Origin: Gammaproteobacteria bacterium
GTDB taxonomy: Bacteria; Pseudomonadota; Gammaproteobacteria; Eutrophobiales; Eutrophobiaceae
Length of the DNA stretch: 64,000 nt
NCBI GenBank assembly: GCA_004297165.1
Contig: SCUJ01000006.1
Location: 558,001-622,000 of the forward strand
Direction of reading: 5' to 3'
Below, one piece after another: positions 42,465 to 50,747 of the stretch (position 1 is the first letter of the stretch; the number at the start of each line of letters is the position of its first letter). Under the pieces are notes generated by a model. It did no database searches and had not been told where the DNA came from. It saw only the letters and a program-made list of their open reading frames with translations. The position numbers and the translations under genes were made by a program.

Positions 42465-43382
42465 ATGTCCGCTTCTTCCAGAAAAGTAATCTTCGCCGCG
42501 CTGGCCGGCAACACCCTCATCGCCATCACCAAGTTCATCGCCGCCGCCATCACCGGCAGTTCCGCCATGATCTCCGAGGGGATCCATTCGCTCGTCGACA
42601 CCGGCAATCAGGGACTCCTGCTGCTGGGCCTGCGCAAGGCCGCACGGCCCGCGGACGAGCGCTTCCCGTTCGGCCACGGCAAGGAGATCTATTTCTGGTG
42701 TTTCGTGGTGGCAATCCTGATCTTCGCGCTGGGTTCGGGCATCTCGCTCTATGAGGGCATCCGGCACCTGCGCCACCCGGAACCCATGCGCAACGTGTCG
42801 GTGAATTACATCGTCCTGGGACTCGCCCTGATATTCGAGGGTTTTTCCTGGTATGTCGCCTTCGGCGAGTTCAGCCGGCAGAAAGGCAGTTTGAGTTACA
42901 TGGAGGCGATCAAACAGGGCAAGGACCCGACGATCTTCGTGGTCTTTTTCGAGGACACCGCGGCCATGCTGGGCCTGCTCGTCGCGCTGGCCGGCGTGGG
43001 ACTCGCGCAGATCACCGGCCTGATGATCTTCGACGGCCTCGCCTCCATCGTCATCGGTCTCATCCTGGGGGCCACGGCGGTCTGGCTCGCGGTCGAGACC
43101 AAGGGTCTTCTGATCGGCGAGAGCGCGAGCCCCGAGGTGGTGGCGGGCATTCGCGCCCTGGTGCGCGATCGCCCGGAGGTCACGGCCGTGAATGCGATCA
43201 TGACCATGCACATGGGGCCGGATTTCATCCTCCTGAATCTCAGCGTGGATTTTCGCGACGAGATCGCCACCGGCGAACTGGAACGGGTAATCGCCGGGAT
43301 CAACCTGTCCATCAAACAGGCCTTCCCCGCCGTGAAACGGGTATTCATCGAGGCCGGGACCACGCAGCAGGCAAACTCATGA
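42465..43382 (+). CDS. Cation diffusion facilitator (CDF) transporter
   Basis: The 305-aa protein has six membrane segments and the CDF pattern: SSAMISEGIHSLVDTGNQGLLLLGL (TM2 with the metal-site Glu/Asp and His), PFGHGKEIYFW, EDTAAMLGLLVALAG (TM5) and a C-terminal cytoplasmic domain. CDF proteins export Zn, Fe, Co or Mn. The ATG at 42465 is preferred to a GTG at 42426. It diverges from the GMC gene and overlaps the next gene by ATGA. Closeness to czcCBA fits metal homeostasis. Confidence 0.9.
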   Translation: MSASSRKVIFAALAGNTLIAITKFIAAAITGSSAMISEGIHSLVDTGNQGLLLLGLRKAARPADERFPFGHGKEIYFWCFVVAILIFALGSGISLYEGIRHLRHPEPMRNVSVNYIVLGLALIFEGFSWYVAFGEFSRQKGSLSYMEAIKQGKDPTIFVVFFEDTAAMLGLLVALAGVGLAQITGLMIFDGLASIVIGLILGATAVWLAVETKGLLIGESASPEVVAGIRALVRDRPEVTAVNAIMTMHMGPDFILLNLSVDFRDEIATGELERVIAGINLSIKQAFPAVKRVFIEAGTTQQANS

Positions 43383-44395
43383 AACGTTACCTTATCGACG
43401 ACCCCACCAGCTTCAAGAATCTGCGCATGGAAGAACTTGATGCGCCGCGACCGCTGCGCGGCCAGGTCCTGGTGCGCATGCGCGCCGCCTCGTTGAATTA
43501 CCGCGATCTGTTGATCGCCACGGGCCGTTACCGGCTGGTTGAGGAGGTGAAACAGGCCTTCGTCCCCCTCTCCGATGGCGCGGGTGAAGTGGTGGAGAAT
43601 GGCGTGGACGCGCAAAAATTCAAACCGGGCGCACGGGTGGCGATCACCTTCGTGCCCGGTCTCGTCCACGGCAATGTCACCAGGGATCGGCTGGGGGCCT
43701 TGCGCGGATTTCCCACGGATGGAGTCCTCAGCGAATATCAGGTCTTCGAAGAAGAGGACCTGGTCAAACTGCCGGATGAGATCAGTTTCGAGGAAGGGGC
43801 CTGCCTGCCCTGCGCGGGGGTCACGGCCTGGAACTCCTTGTTCTGCGGACCGCAACCGCTCCTGCCGGGGCAAACGGTGCTCACCATTGGCACCGGGGGA
43901 GTCTCCGTCCTCGCCCTGCAACTCGCCAGAGCCGCGGGCGCACGGGTGATCATCACCTCATCCAGCGACGCAAAACTGGAACGGATGCGCGCGCTGGGCT
44001 CCTGGGAGGGAATCAACTACCGCACACATCCCGAATGGCAGGAAGAAGTTCTGCGCCTGACCGGCGGCGTCGGTGTGGATCACGCCGTCGAATCCGGCGG
44101 GCCGGGGACGCTCGCCCGATCCGTCGCGTCCACGCGCTTTGGCGGCAGCATCGGGATGATCGGCGTGCTGGTACAAGGCGAGATCAATCCCATCGGCATC
44201 ATGCATCAGGGCTTGGCGATGCGCAGCGTGCTGACCGGCTCCCGCGCCATGCTGGAGGACCTGGTCAAGGCGGTGGCCAACACTGGCCTGCATCCGGTAA
44301 TCGATCGCACATTCCCCTTTGCCGAGGCCGTCAGCGCCTACGTATGCCTGCAAGCAGCGGGACATGTGGGCAAGATTGTGATAACGATTGGTTGA
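43379..44395 (+). CDS. MDR-family zinc-independent alcohol dehydrogenase / quinone oxidoreductase
   Basis: The 338-aa protein has the MDR catalytic domain signature ASLNYRDLLIATGRY near residue 37 and the Rossmann sequence TIGTGGVSVLALQLARAAG near 169. It lacks the cysteine/histidine set of the zinc alcohol dehydrogenases, so it resembles QOR-like NADPH reductases. BamQ is a member of the wider MDR superfamily but is zinc-type, so that identity is not supported. The four-base overlap with the CDF gene indicates co-transcription. Confidence 0.85.
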   Translation: MKRYLIDDPTSFKNLRMEELDAPRPLRGQVLVRMRAASLNYRDLLIATGRYRLVEEVKQAFVPLSDGAGEVVENGVDAQKFKPGARVAITFVPGLVHGNVTRDRLGALRGFPTDGVLSEYQVFEEEDLVKLPDEISFEEGACLPCAGVTAWNSLFCGPQPLLPGQTVLTIGTGGVSVLALQLARAAGARVIITSSSDAKLERMRALGSWEGINYRTHPEWQEEVLRLTGGVGVDHAVESGGPGTLARSVASTRFGGSIGMIGVLVQGEINPIGIMHQGLAMRSVLTGSRAMLEDLVKAVANTGLHPVIDRTFPFAEAVSAYVCLQAAGHVGKIVITIG

Positions 44396-44421
44396 GGCGC
44401 CCCGTCTGGAAATTACCTGAA

Positions 44422-44446
44422 CCGGCATTTTTGGATATAATGCCGG
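44422..44446. promoter_or_regulatory. Inverted repeat CCGGCATT-N9-AATGCCGG enclosing a TATAAT
   Basis: Perfect 8-base arms flank a 9-base spacer, and a consensus -10 box TATAAT (44436-44441) lies across the spacer and right arm. It sits about 140 bases upstream of the thiolase operon. Only a weak -35 (TTACCT at 44413) is seen. Repressor binding here would occlude RNA polymerase. Confidence 0.55.
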
Positions 44447-44587
44447 CAACCACCATGATCTGATCGGAAACCATTTTTTCGATCGTCGGGGCGCAGGATT
44501 CAAACATCTTTCCTCCGGCCATGCATACAGGATGCTGGTCCCGAGTCGGTCTCAAAAATTGTAAGACAAACAACCTGAGGAGTATTC

Positions 44588-45775
44588 ATGTTAAGCAAGG
44601 CTTTCATTCCGTACGGGGGCTATTGGAGCTCGCCGTTCTGCAAATGGCAGGGTTCCTTCCAGAACGAGGATTCGGTCAAACTGGCTGCCGAAACAGCAAA
44701 GAGTTTTCTCGAACTGCGCGATTTCTCCCCGACCTTGTTCGATGGCATCGTCTATGGGTCCACCATCCCGCAGCGCTGGTGGTTTTACGATGCGCCGCAT
44801 TTCGCCACGCTGATGGGCAATCCCGCCATCAGCGGCCCCCGCATCGCCCAGGCCTGCGCCACCTCCACCGTCGCCGTGAGTTACGCCGCGAACGCCATCG
44901 AGGTGGGCAGTCATGACGTGATGCTGGTCGCGGCCACGGATCGCATGTCCAACGGCCCCAACCTGCTCTGGCCGAACCCCAAGGGACCGGGCGGCAAACC
45001 GGAATTCGAAAGCTGGATCCTGGACGGCTTCGGCTGGGACCCCTCCGCGGAGACGAGCCCCACCGGCACTGCGGAACACGTGGCGAAGAAGCACGGCCTC
45101 ACCCGCACGGAATCGGACGCCCTCGCCGTCACCCGTTACAATCAGTATACCGATGCCCTCAAGAACGATCGGGCCTTCCAGAAGCGCTACATGATCCCCG
45201 TGCGGATCCAGGTCTCCAAGAAGGAGTCCATCGTGGTGGAAACCGATGAAGGCATCACCCCCTGCACGACGGAGGGCCTGGCGAAACTCAAGACCCAGCC
45301 GGATTGCGTCCTCACCTTCGGCGCGCAGACCCATCCGGCGGACGGTAACGCGGGGATGATCGTTACCTCCAGGGACAAGGCGAAGGAACTCGCCACCGAC
45401 AAGGCCGTGACCATCCAGGTCATCGCCGTGGGCTATGCCCGCGCGGAGAAGGGTTGCATGCCCGAGGCCCCCACGCCCGCCACCGTCGCGGTCCTGAAGA
45501 ACGCCGGGATCAAGATTGCGGATCTGGCCGCCATCAAGACCCACAACCCGTTCACCGTCAACGACCTCACCATGATCAAACTGCTCGGCATCGATGGCCG
45601 CAAGATGAACAACTACGGCAGTTCGCTGGTCTTCGGGCATCCACAAGGACCCACAACCCTGCGCCTGCTTGTGGAGCTGATCGAGGAACTGGTAATCCTG
45701 GGCGGCGGTTACGGCCTGCTCGCCGGTTGCGCCGCGGGCGACACCGGGGCGGCCCTCGTGGTCAAGGTAAATTAG
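44588..45775 (+). CDS. SCP2-like thiolase family protein
   Basis: The 395-residue thiolase-fold protein has the nucleophile in QACATSTVAVSYAAN near residue 90, GHPQGPTT near 350 and GCAAGDTGAA near 383. In place of the common NEAFA it has THNPFTVNDL near 317, which recalls the HDCF motif of SCP-x-type thiolases. It probably cleaves, or condenses, a bulky or branched ketoacyl-CoA. GAGGAG lies before the ATG. It heads an operon with a HADH-ECH fusion and DUF3237. Confidence 0.87.
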   Translation: MLSKAFIPYGGYWSSPFCKWQGSFQNEDSVKLAAETAKSFLELRDFSPTLFDGIVYGSTIPQRWWFYDAPHFATLMGNPAISGPRIAQACATSTVAVSYAANAIEVGSHDVMLVAATDRMSNGPNLLWPNPKGPGGKPEFESWILDGFGWDPSAETSPTGTAEHVAKKHGLTRTESDALAVTRYNQYTDALKNDRAFQKRYMIPVRIQVSKKESIVVETDEGITPCTTEGLAKLKTQPDCVLTFGAQTHPADGNAGMIVTSRDKAKELATDKAVTIQVIAVGYARAEKGCMPEAPTPATVAVLKNAGIKIADLAAIKTHNPFTVNDLTMIKLLGIDGRKMNNYGSSLVFGHPQGPTTLRLLVELIEELVILGGGYGLLAGCAAGDTGAALVVKVN

Positions 45776-45787
45776 AGGATCAGAGCC

Positions 45788-47812
45788 ATGCGCAAGAATG
45801 ACAAGCTCTACCCCGCTTACCAGAATCCCTGGCTGATCGAACCGGATCGGCCGATGGTGCAGGAGATGGCCGTCATCGGCGCCGGCCATATCGGACCGGA
45901 CATCGCCTATTACCTGCGTACCGGCCTGCCGGACAAGAAACTCTACCTCGTCGATGTCGCGGAAGAACCGTTGCGCAAGGCGGAACTGCGTTTCAAGGAA
46001 TACGCGCGCAAGGGCATCGAGCGGAAGAAGATGACCCCGGAACTCGCCGAGCGAGTGCTGGGCAACATCGTCTACACCACCGACTACGAGGCGATCAAGG
46101 ACTGCGGGCTGGTGATTGAAGCGGCCACCGAGAGCCTGCCGCTGAAGAAGAAGATCTTCGCCATGCTCGAAGACCGCCTCAGTCCGGACGCCATCCTGAC
46201 CTCGAACACCAGCGGGATCCCGGCGGACGAGATCTTCAAGGACATGCGCCATCCAGAGCGCTCCACCATCACCCATTTCTTCTCGCCGGCCTGGCGCAGC
46301 ATGGCGGTGGAGGTCATCAACTGGGAAGGCGCGAGCACGGCCCTCATCAATTATCTGCTCTGGTTCTTCGCCAATACCGGCAAGGCCCCGGTGGTAACGC
46401 GGAATGTCTATTCCTTCCTGCTCAACCGCATCTTCGAGAGCTGGACCAACGAGGCGGCCTACCTGGTGGAGCGCGCGACCGTCCACCAGATCGATCGCGT
46501 CACCGAGGAATTCGTGGGCGCGGGGCCTTTTTATGTGCTGGACATGTCCGGCGGCAATCCGCTCACCTACGCCTCGCAGAACCGCCGTCTGGCGGAGCGC
46601 GGTTGTTATGTGCCGGCGCACATCTTTCTGTCGGTCAAATCCTGGAATGTGGCGAAGCCGGGCACGCCGATCCCCATGCAGCTCGATCTCAAAGAATGGA
46701 TCCGCGACCGGATGCTGGGCGTCATCTTCACCCAATGCTTCGACATTGCCGATCGCGACATCGGCACCCGCTCCGATCTGAACTTCGGCTCGCTGATTGC
46801 GCTCGGCTTCAAGAAGGGCATATTCGATATCATGGCGGATCTCGGCGAGGATGAAGTCATGCGCATCATGCGGGCCTTCGATCGCGAGCGGCCCGGTTTC
46901 CCGATGCCGAAGGGTCCGATCGCGCGGTATCTGGATTTCCCCCGCGACCTCCTGGTGGACGACATGGATGGCGTGCGCATCATCACCATCCGGCGGCCGC
47001 AGGTGGCGAACTCGCTCGGCGGCGGCACGTGCAACGAGATCCTGCGGGAACTCAAAAAAGGCGAGGCTGATCCCGCCGTGCGCGGTTTCGTGATCACGGG
47101 CTACGGCAGCGGCGCCTTCTGCGCCGGCGCCGACGTCAACGGCTTCATCGCCACGATCGACAACCATACCGCCGGGGTCGAACTGGCCCGCAGCAATTCC
47201 GCAGTGCTGCATTATATCGACGCCATGGACAAGCCGGTCGTGGCCGCGATCAACGGCCTGGCCATGGGCGGCGGCGTGGAACTCGCGCTGCGCTGCCATG
47301 CCCAGGTGGCGAATCGCAAGGCCTTCTTTCAGTTGCCCGAGATCACGCTCGGCATCCTGCCGGGCATGGGCGGCGCGGTGGTGCCCTACCGTAAATGGCC
47401 CAAGGCCGCGGAGACCTTCCACAAGATGATCGGTACGAATTACCGGCTCAAGGCCGGCGAGGCCCATGAACTCGGGATCGTGCAGATCCTGACCGATGAC
47501 TATCAGGAGATGATCAAGGCCGCCATCCTGGAGGTCGACAAACTCGTGGGCAACATCCCGCGGGTTGCGGATGCCCCGGTGTCGATTCCTGAATTCGTCG
47601 TGCCGAAAAACCCGGTCGCGGGCGACCTGCCGCTCAGCAGGGAGGCATTGACCATCGCCGCGCGGGTGATCAATCAGGCGGCCCAGGCGCCCTCGCTCGC
47701 CGAGGCCCTGGAGATCTGTTATCAGGCCTGCGGAGACATCTCCTGCATCGATGCCTCGAAGGAAGGTGTGAACGCCTTTCTCGAAAAGCGCAAGCCGGTG
47801 TTCAAAACCTGA
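45788..47812 (+). CDS. 3-hydroxyacyl-CoA dehydrogenase / enoyl-CoA hydratase fusion in reversed domain order
   Basis: In this 674-aa protein the dehydrogenase comes first (AVIGAGHIGPDIAYYL near residue 28; ITHFFSPAWRSMAVEV with the catalytic histidine near 160; NVYSFLLNRIFESW near 205). The crotonase domain follows (GAFCAGADVNGF near 440; both glutamates in GGGVELALRCH and LPEITLGILPGMGG). FadB and FadJ have the opposite order. A HADH-then-ECH fusion is known from archaeal crotonyl-CoA hydratase/3-hydroxybutyryl-CoA dehydrogenases. Both active sites look intact. The gene starts 12 bases after the thiolase. Confidence 0.9.
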   Translation: MRKNDKLYPAYQNPWLIEPDRPMVQEMAVIGAGHIGPDIAYYLRTGLPDKKLYLVDVAEEPLRKAELRFKEYARKGIERKKMTPELAERVLGNIVYTTDYEAIKDCGLVIEAATESLPLKKKIFAMLEDRLSPDAILTSNTSGIPADEIFKDMRHPERSTITHFFSPAWRSMAVEVINWEGASTALINYLLWFFANTGKAPVVTRNVYSFLLNRIFESWTNEAAYLVERATVHQIDRVTEEFVGAGPFYVLDMSGGNPLTYASQNRRLAERGCYVPAHIFLSVKSWNVAKPGTPIPMQLDLKEWIRDRMLGVIFTQCFDIADRDIGTRSDLNFGSLIALGFKKGIFDIMADLGEDEVMRIMRAFDRERPGFPMPKGPIARYLDFPRDLLVDDMDGVRIITIRRPQVANSLGGGTCNEILRELKKGEADPAVRGFVITGYGSGAFCAGADVNGFIATIDNHTAGVELARSNSAVLHYIDAMDKPVVAAINGLAMGGGVELALRCHAQVANRKAFFQLPEITLGILPGMGGAVVPYRKWPKAAETFHKMIGTNYRLKAGEAHELGIVQILTDDYQEMIKAAILEVDKLVGNIPRVADAPVSIPEFVVPKNPVAGDLPLSREALTIAARVINQAAQAPSLAEALEICYQACGDISCIDASKEGVNAFLEKRKPVFKT

Positions 47813-47833
47813 TCGATGCAAAGGGTGGATGGC

Positions 47834-48292
47834 ATGCAACCTGGATTGGAACTGGTATTCGAGGCCCAGGGCCGGCTCGCGGCCCCGATCGACATGGGCC
47901 TCACCCACCAGGGCGTGCGCCGCATCATCCCTATCCTCGAAGGCAGTTTTGAAGGTCCGAACATCCGCGGGACCTTCATCACCGACGGCGCGGCGGACTG
48001 GCAATACAGCCGCGCGGATGGCGTCACCCAGGCCGAGGCGACCTATGCCCTGCGCACCAATGATGGCGTGGTGATCATGGTCAACAACTACGGTCTCCGG
48101 CATGGCCCGGACGAGGTGATTCGCCGGCTCGCGGCCGGGGAACAGGTGTCGCCATCGGAATACTATTTCCGCACCAATCCCCGCTTCATCGCGCCCGCGG
48201 GCCGCTACGAATGGCTGAATAAAAGCATCTTCATCGCTGCGGGCGCGCGTTATCCCGACGCGATCAAGCTCTGGTTTTACCGGGTGACCTGA
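47834..48292 (+). CDS. DUF3237 family protein
   Basis: The roughly 152-aa protein has the DUF3237 barrel pattern: LELVFEAQGRLAAPIDMG, RRIIPILEGSFEGPNIRGTF, SRADGVTQAEATYALRTNDG and the C-terminal AAGARYPDAIKLWFYRV. The family has no established activity but recurs beside aromatic and acyl-CoA catabolic genes. The ATG at 47834 has GGTGG upstream; 47816, three bases after the previous stop, is also possible. Confidence 0.85.
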   Translation: MQPGLELVFEAQGRLAAPIDMGLTHQGVRRIIPILEGSFEGPNIRGTFITDGAADWQYSRADGVTQAEATYALRTNDGVVIMVNNYGLRHGPDEVIRRLAAGEQVSPSEYYFRTNPRFIAPAGRYEWLNKSIFIAAGARYPDAIKLWFYRVT

Positions 48293-48306
48293 AAACCGGG
48301 GCAAGC

Positions 48307-48798
48307 ATGAAACGGCGCGCGCTCATCCTCTCCTGGTTCTGCGTGTTGTTAACGGGACTGCTCCAGGGCTGCGCCGGATCCCTTAAACCCCATGAACCTC
48401 CGGCGGTCGAGGTGAGTTATATCCGGCTCCTGCCGTCGCGCGGGCTGGCCCCGGAATTCGAGATCGGCCTGCATATCGTCAATCCGAACGCGCAACGCCT
48501 GGCGCTGAAAGGGATCTCCTATACAGTCCACATCGAGGGCCACCAGGTCCTGATCGGTGTCTCTAACAAGTTACCCGAGCTCGAGGGTTTCAGCGAAGGC
48601 GATGCCGTTCTGCAGACGCGCGCGGATGTGCTCAGCGGCATCCGCCTGCTGACCGATCTCCTGAACGGACCGCGTGACACGCTCAATTACGAGTTCAACG
48701 CCCGGCTCAACGTCGGGGGTTTCGCGCGCGAGATCGAGGTCGTCAGAAAGGGGGAGATTAAACTCCCGAGCCGGGGCAGAGACCGGAAGACATCCTGA
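48307..48798 (+). CDS. LEA type 2 (LEA14-like) family lipoprotein
   Basis: The 163-aa protein has a type II signal peptide (lipobox LQGC, Cys at residue 22) and one water-stress/hypersensitive-response domain: VSYIRLLPSRGLAPEFEIGLHIVNPNAQRLALKGISYTVHIEGHQV. Such lipoproteins are common in proteobacteria and of uncertain role. It begins 14 bases after the DUF3237 stop and may be co-transcribed. Confidence 0.85.
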   Translation: MKRRALILSWFCVLLTGLLQGCAGSLKPHEPPAVEVSYIRLLPSRGLAPEFEIGLHIVNPNAQRLALKGISYTVHIEGHQVLIGVSNKLPELEGFSEGDAVLQTRADVLSGIRLLTDLLNGPRDTLNYEFNARLNVGGFAREIEVVRKGEIKLPSRGRDRKTS

Positions 48799-48830
48799 AG
48801 CATCAAGGACAACCTGGGGGGGCATAAGTC

Positions 48831-49673
48831 ATGAAGAACGCGGTCCTGTTCATACTCGGTTTACTGCTGGCGGCCGGGGTCTATTTTTATCTCACAGGAA
48901 AGGAAGAGGCGCGCGAACCAACCGCCGTGACGCTGCCGCAGGCGACGGAACCGGAACACACAACCGCCGCACCGCCCAGATACCCCGTGACGCCCGAGCC
49001 GGAACCTCCGGTCCAACCGGTCGAAACCACGACCGCTGAAACACCTCCCCCACCGCCCCTCCCCGCCTTGGACGCCAGCGACCCCATGCTCGCCGGGGCC
49101 ATTGGCGCCTTGCTCGATGCGGAACGGTTCGGCGGCATGCTGATGTTCGAGTCCTTCGTGCGCCATGTCGTGGTCAATATCGATAATCTCGCCGCCGCCA
49201 AGCTCCCGATCAAATTCAGGGTCTACACGCCCGTGCCCGGCGCCTTCCAGGTGCGCAGGGATCCGGCCGACAGCGAAAATGTTACGCTCGACCCCGCCAA
49301 CTATCAGCGTTACACCCGCTACGTGGAGCTGCTGGAAAGCCTCGATCCCGCCGGAGTGGTCCGCATCTATACTCATTATTATCCGCTGTTCCAGGAGGCC
49401 TATGTCGCGCTGGGCTATCCCGATCGTTATTTCAACGATCGGGTGGTGGAGGTCATCGATGTCCTGCTCGCCACTCCCGAGGTCGCAGAGCCGATTCAAC
49501 TGTCGCAACCCGCGGTCCTCTATACCTATTCCGATCCTGGGCTGGAGGCGCTGTCTTCGGGACAGAAGATGCTGCTGCGCGCCGGCCCCGACAACGGTCG
49601 CCGCCTGCGGGAATTGTTGCGGGAATACCGCCGCCGTATCACGACATCAGTAAGTAACACGCAAGTACCATAG
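48831..49673 (+). CDS. DUF3014 family membrane-anchored protein
   Basis: The 280-aa product has one N-terminal membrane helix (VLFILGLLLAAGVYFYL), a Pro/Thr-rich linker to about residue 80 and the DUF3014 domain (FESFVRHVVVNIDNLAAAKLP; YTRYVELLESLDPAGVVRIYTHYYPLFQEAYVALGYP). The large domain is probably periplasmic. Function is unknown. It follows the LEA-type lipoprotein gene by 32 bases. Confidence 0.87.
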   Translation: MKNAVLFILGLLLAAGVYFYLTGKEEAREPTAVTLPQATEPEHTTAAPPRYPVTPEPEPPVQPVETTTAETPPPPPLPALDASDPMLAGAIGALLDAERFGGMLMFESFVRHVVVNIDNLAAAKLPIKFRVYTPVPGAFQVRRDPADSENVTLDPANYQRYTRYVELLESLDPAGVVRIYTHYYPLFQEAYVALGYPDRYFNDRVVEVIDVLLATPEVAEPIQLSQPAVLYTYSDPGLEALSSGQKMLLRAGPDNGRRLRELLREYRRRITTSVSNTQVP

Positions 49674-49701
49674 GGTGGGCACGTTTTTTGTGCCCACGCG
49701 A
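49672..49701. repeat. REP-like stem-loop GTGGGCAC-N7-GTGCCCAC
   Basis: Perfect 8-base arms (49675-49682 and 49690-49697) begin just past the DUF3014 stop, with a T-run in the loop and the flanks TAGG and GCG. Hairpins of this TAGGGTGGGCAC type recur between genes in many gammaproteobacteria. It may also act as a weak terminator. Confidence 0.6.
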
Positions 49702-49721
49702 TTAATTTAGGGGAGATGACC

Positions 49722-50747
49722 ATGACCGAACGATTGAAGATCCGCCGCATCGCCACCGAAGAGGCCTTCAGCATTCCCGAGGTCGCCGCTAAACTGGGGG
49801 AGATTGCGAACTTTCCCAGCCGCAATCTCGATATGCGGCTCATGACCATGATTTATGCGAACCCCGGAGGCGGCGGCTTTCTGGACGGTCTGCTGGATCT
49901 CGAACAGGAACGGCTCCGGGGCATGGATGAACACGGCGTGGATATGCATCTGCTGTCCCTGACCGCGCCCGGCGTCCAGATGTTCGACGCCGATACTGCG
50001 CTGGATCTGGCCATTCTTGCAAATGATCGCATGGCCGAGACCATCGCGCGGCATCCCACGCGTTTCGCCGGGCTCGCCTCGCTGCCGCCGCAATCGCCGA
50101 AACGCGCCGCACGGGAGATGGAGCGGGCGATCCAGGTCCTGAAACTCAACGGCTTCGTCATCAACTCGCACACCAATAACGAATACCTCGACAATCCGAA
50201 ATACTTTCCCATCCTGGAGACCGCCGAGGCGCTCGACGCCTGTATCTACATCCACCCGCGCGCCGCCTCCGACGGGCTCTCCGGGCCGATGTTCGACTAC
50301 GGCATGGACTCGGCCCTCTGGTCCTACGGGGTGGAGGTCAGCACGCACGCGGTGCGAATGATCCTGGGCGGCGTCTTCGATCGTTTCCCCAAGCTGAAAA
50401 TCTGTCTCGGACACATGGGCGAGGCCGTGCACTTCTGGCTCTGGCGGATCGATTTCATGAGTCTGCGGTCGCAGGCCAACGGCTACGCCCCGAAGCTCAA
50501 GCGCAAACCCAGCGATTACTTCAAGGAGAATTTCGTCATCACCACCAGCGGTCAGGAGTCCCATCTCGCCCTGGAATTTTCCATCAAGGCGCTCGGCGTT
50601 CAAAACATCATGTGGGCGATCGATCACCCGTATCAACCCACCGGCCCCGCCGTGACCTTCATGGATACCGCGCCGGTTTCGGACGCCGAACGGGAGATGC
50701 TTTATCACAAAAACGCCGAGCGGATCTTTCACATCCGGAGCGCCTGA
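49722..50747 (+). CDS. Amidohydrolase-2 family metal-dependent hydrolase/decarboxylase (LigW-like)
   Basis: The 341-aa TIM-barrel protein starts RRIATEEAFSIPE, as in LigW-type 5-carboxyvanillate decarboxylases, which use a glutamate where amidohydrolases have HxH. Other likely ligands are seen in ICLGHMGEAVHFWL and the terminal aspartate in WAIDHPYQPTG; YIHPRAASDG is also typical. It may decarboxylate an aromatic acid, but ring-hydrolysing relatives are equally close by eye. The start at 49722 has AGGGGAG upstream. It overlaps the sugar dehydrogenase start by one base. Confidence 0.85.
   Translation: MTERLKIRRIATEEAFSIPEVAAKLGEIANFPSRNLDMRLMTMIYANPGGGGFLDGLLDLEQERLRGMDEHGVDMHLLSLTAPGVQMFDADTALDLAILANDRMAETIARHPTRFAGLASLPPQSPKRAAREMERAIQVLKLNGFVINSHTNNEYLDNPKYFPILETAEALDACIYIHPRAASDGLSGPMFDYGMDSALWSYGVEVSTHAVRMILGGVFDRFPKLKICLGHMGEAVHFWLWRIDFMSLRSQANGYAPKLKRKPSDYFKENFVITTSGQESHLALEFSIKALGVQNIMWAIDHPYQPTGPAVTFMDTAPVSDAEREMLYHKNAERIFHIRSA

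Noticed and set aside
43379-44395. MDR enzyme as BamQ (6-hydroxycyclohexene-carbonyl-CoA dehydrogenase)
   Set aside because: BamQ is zinc-type; this protein lacks the zinc-ligand pattern and reads as a quinone-oxidoreductase-like member.
44591-48304. A 1237-codon open frame on the minus strand
   Set aside because: It is antisense to the thiolase, HADH-ECH and DUF3237 genes, which have clear families; its sequence is low in hydrophobic pattern and matches no domain.
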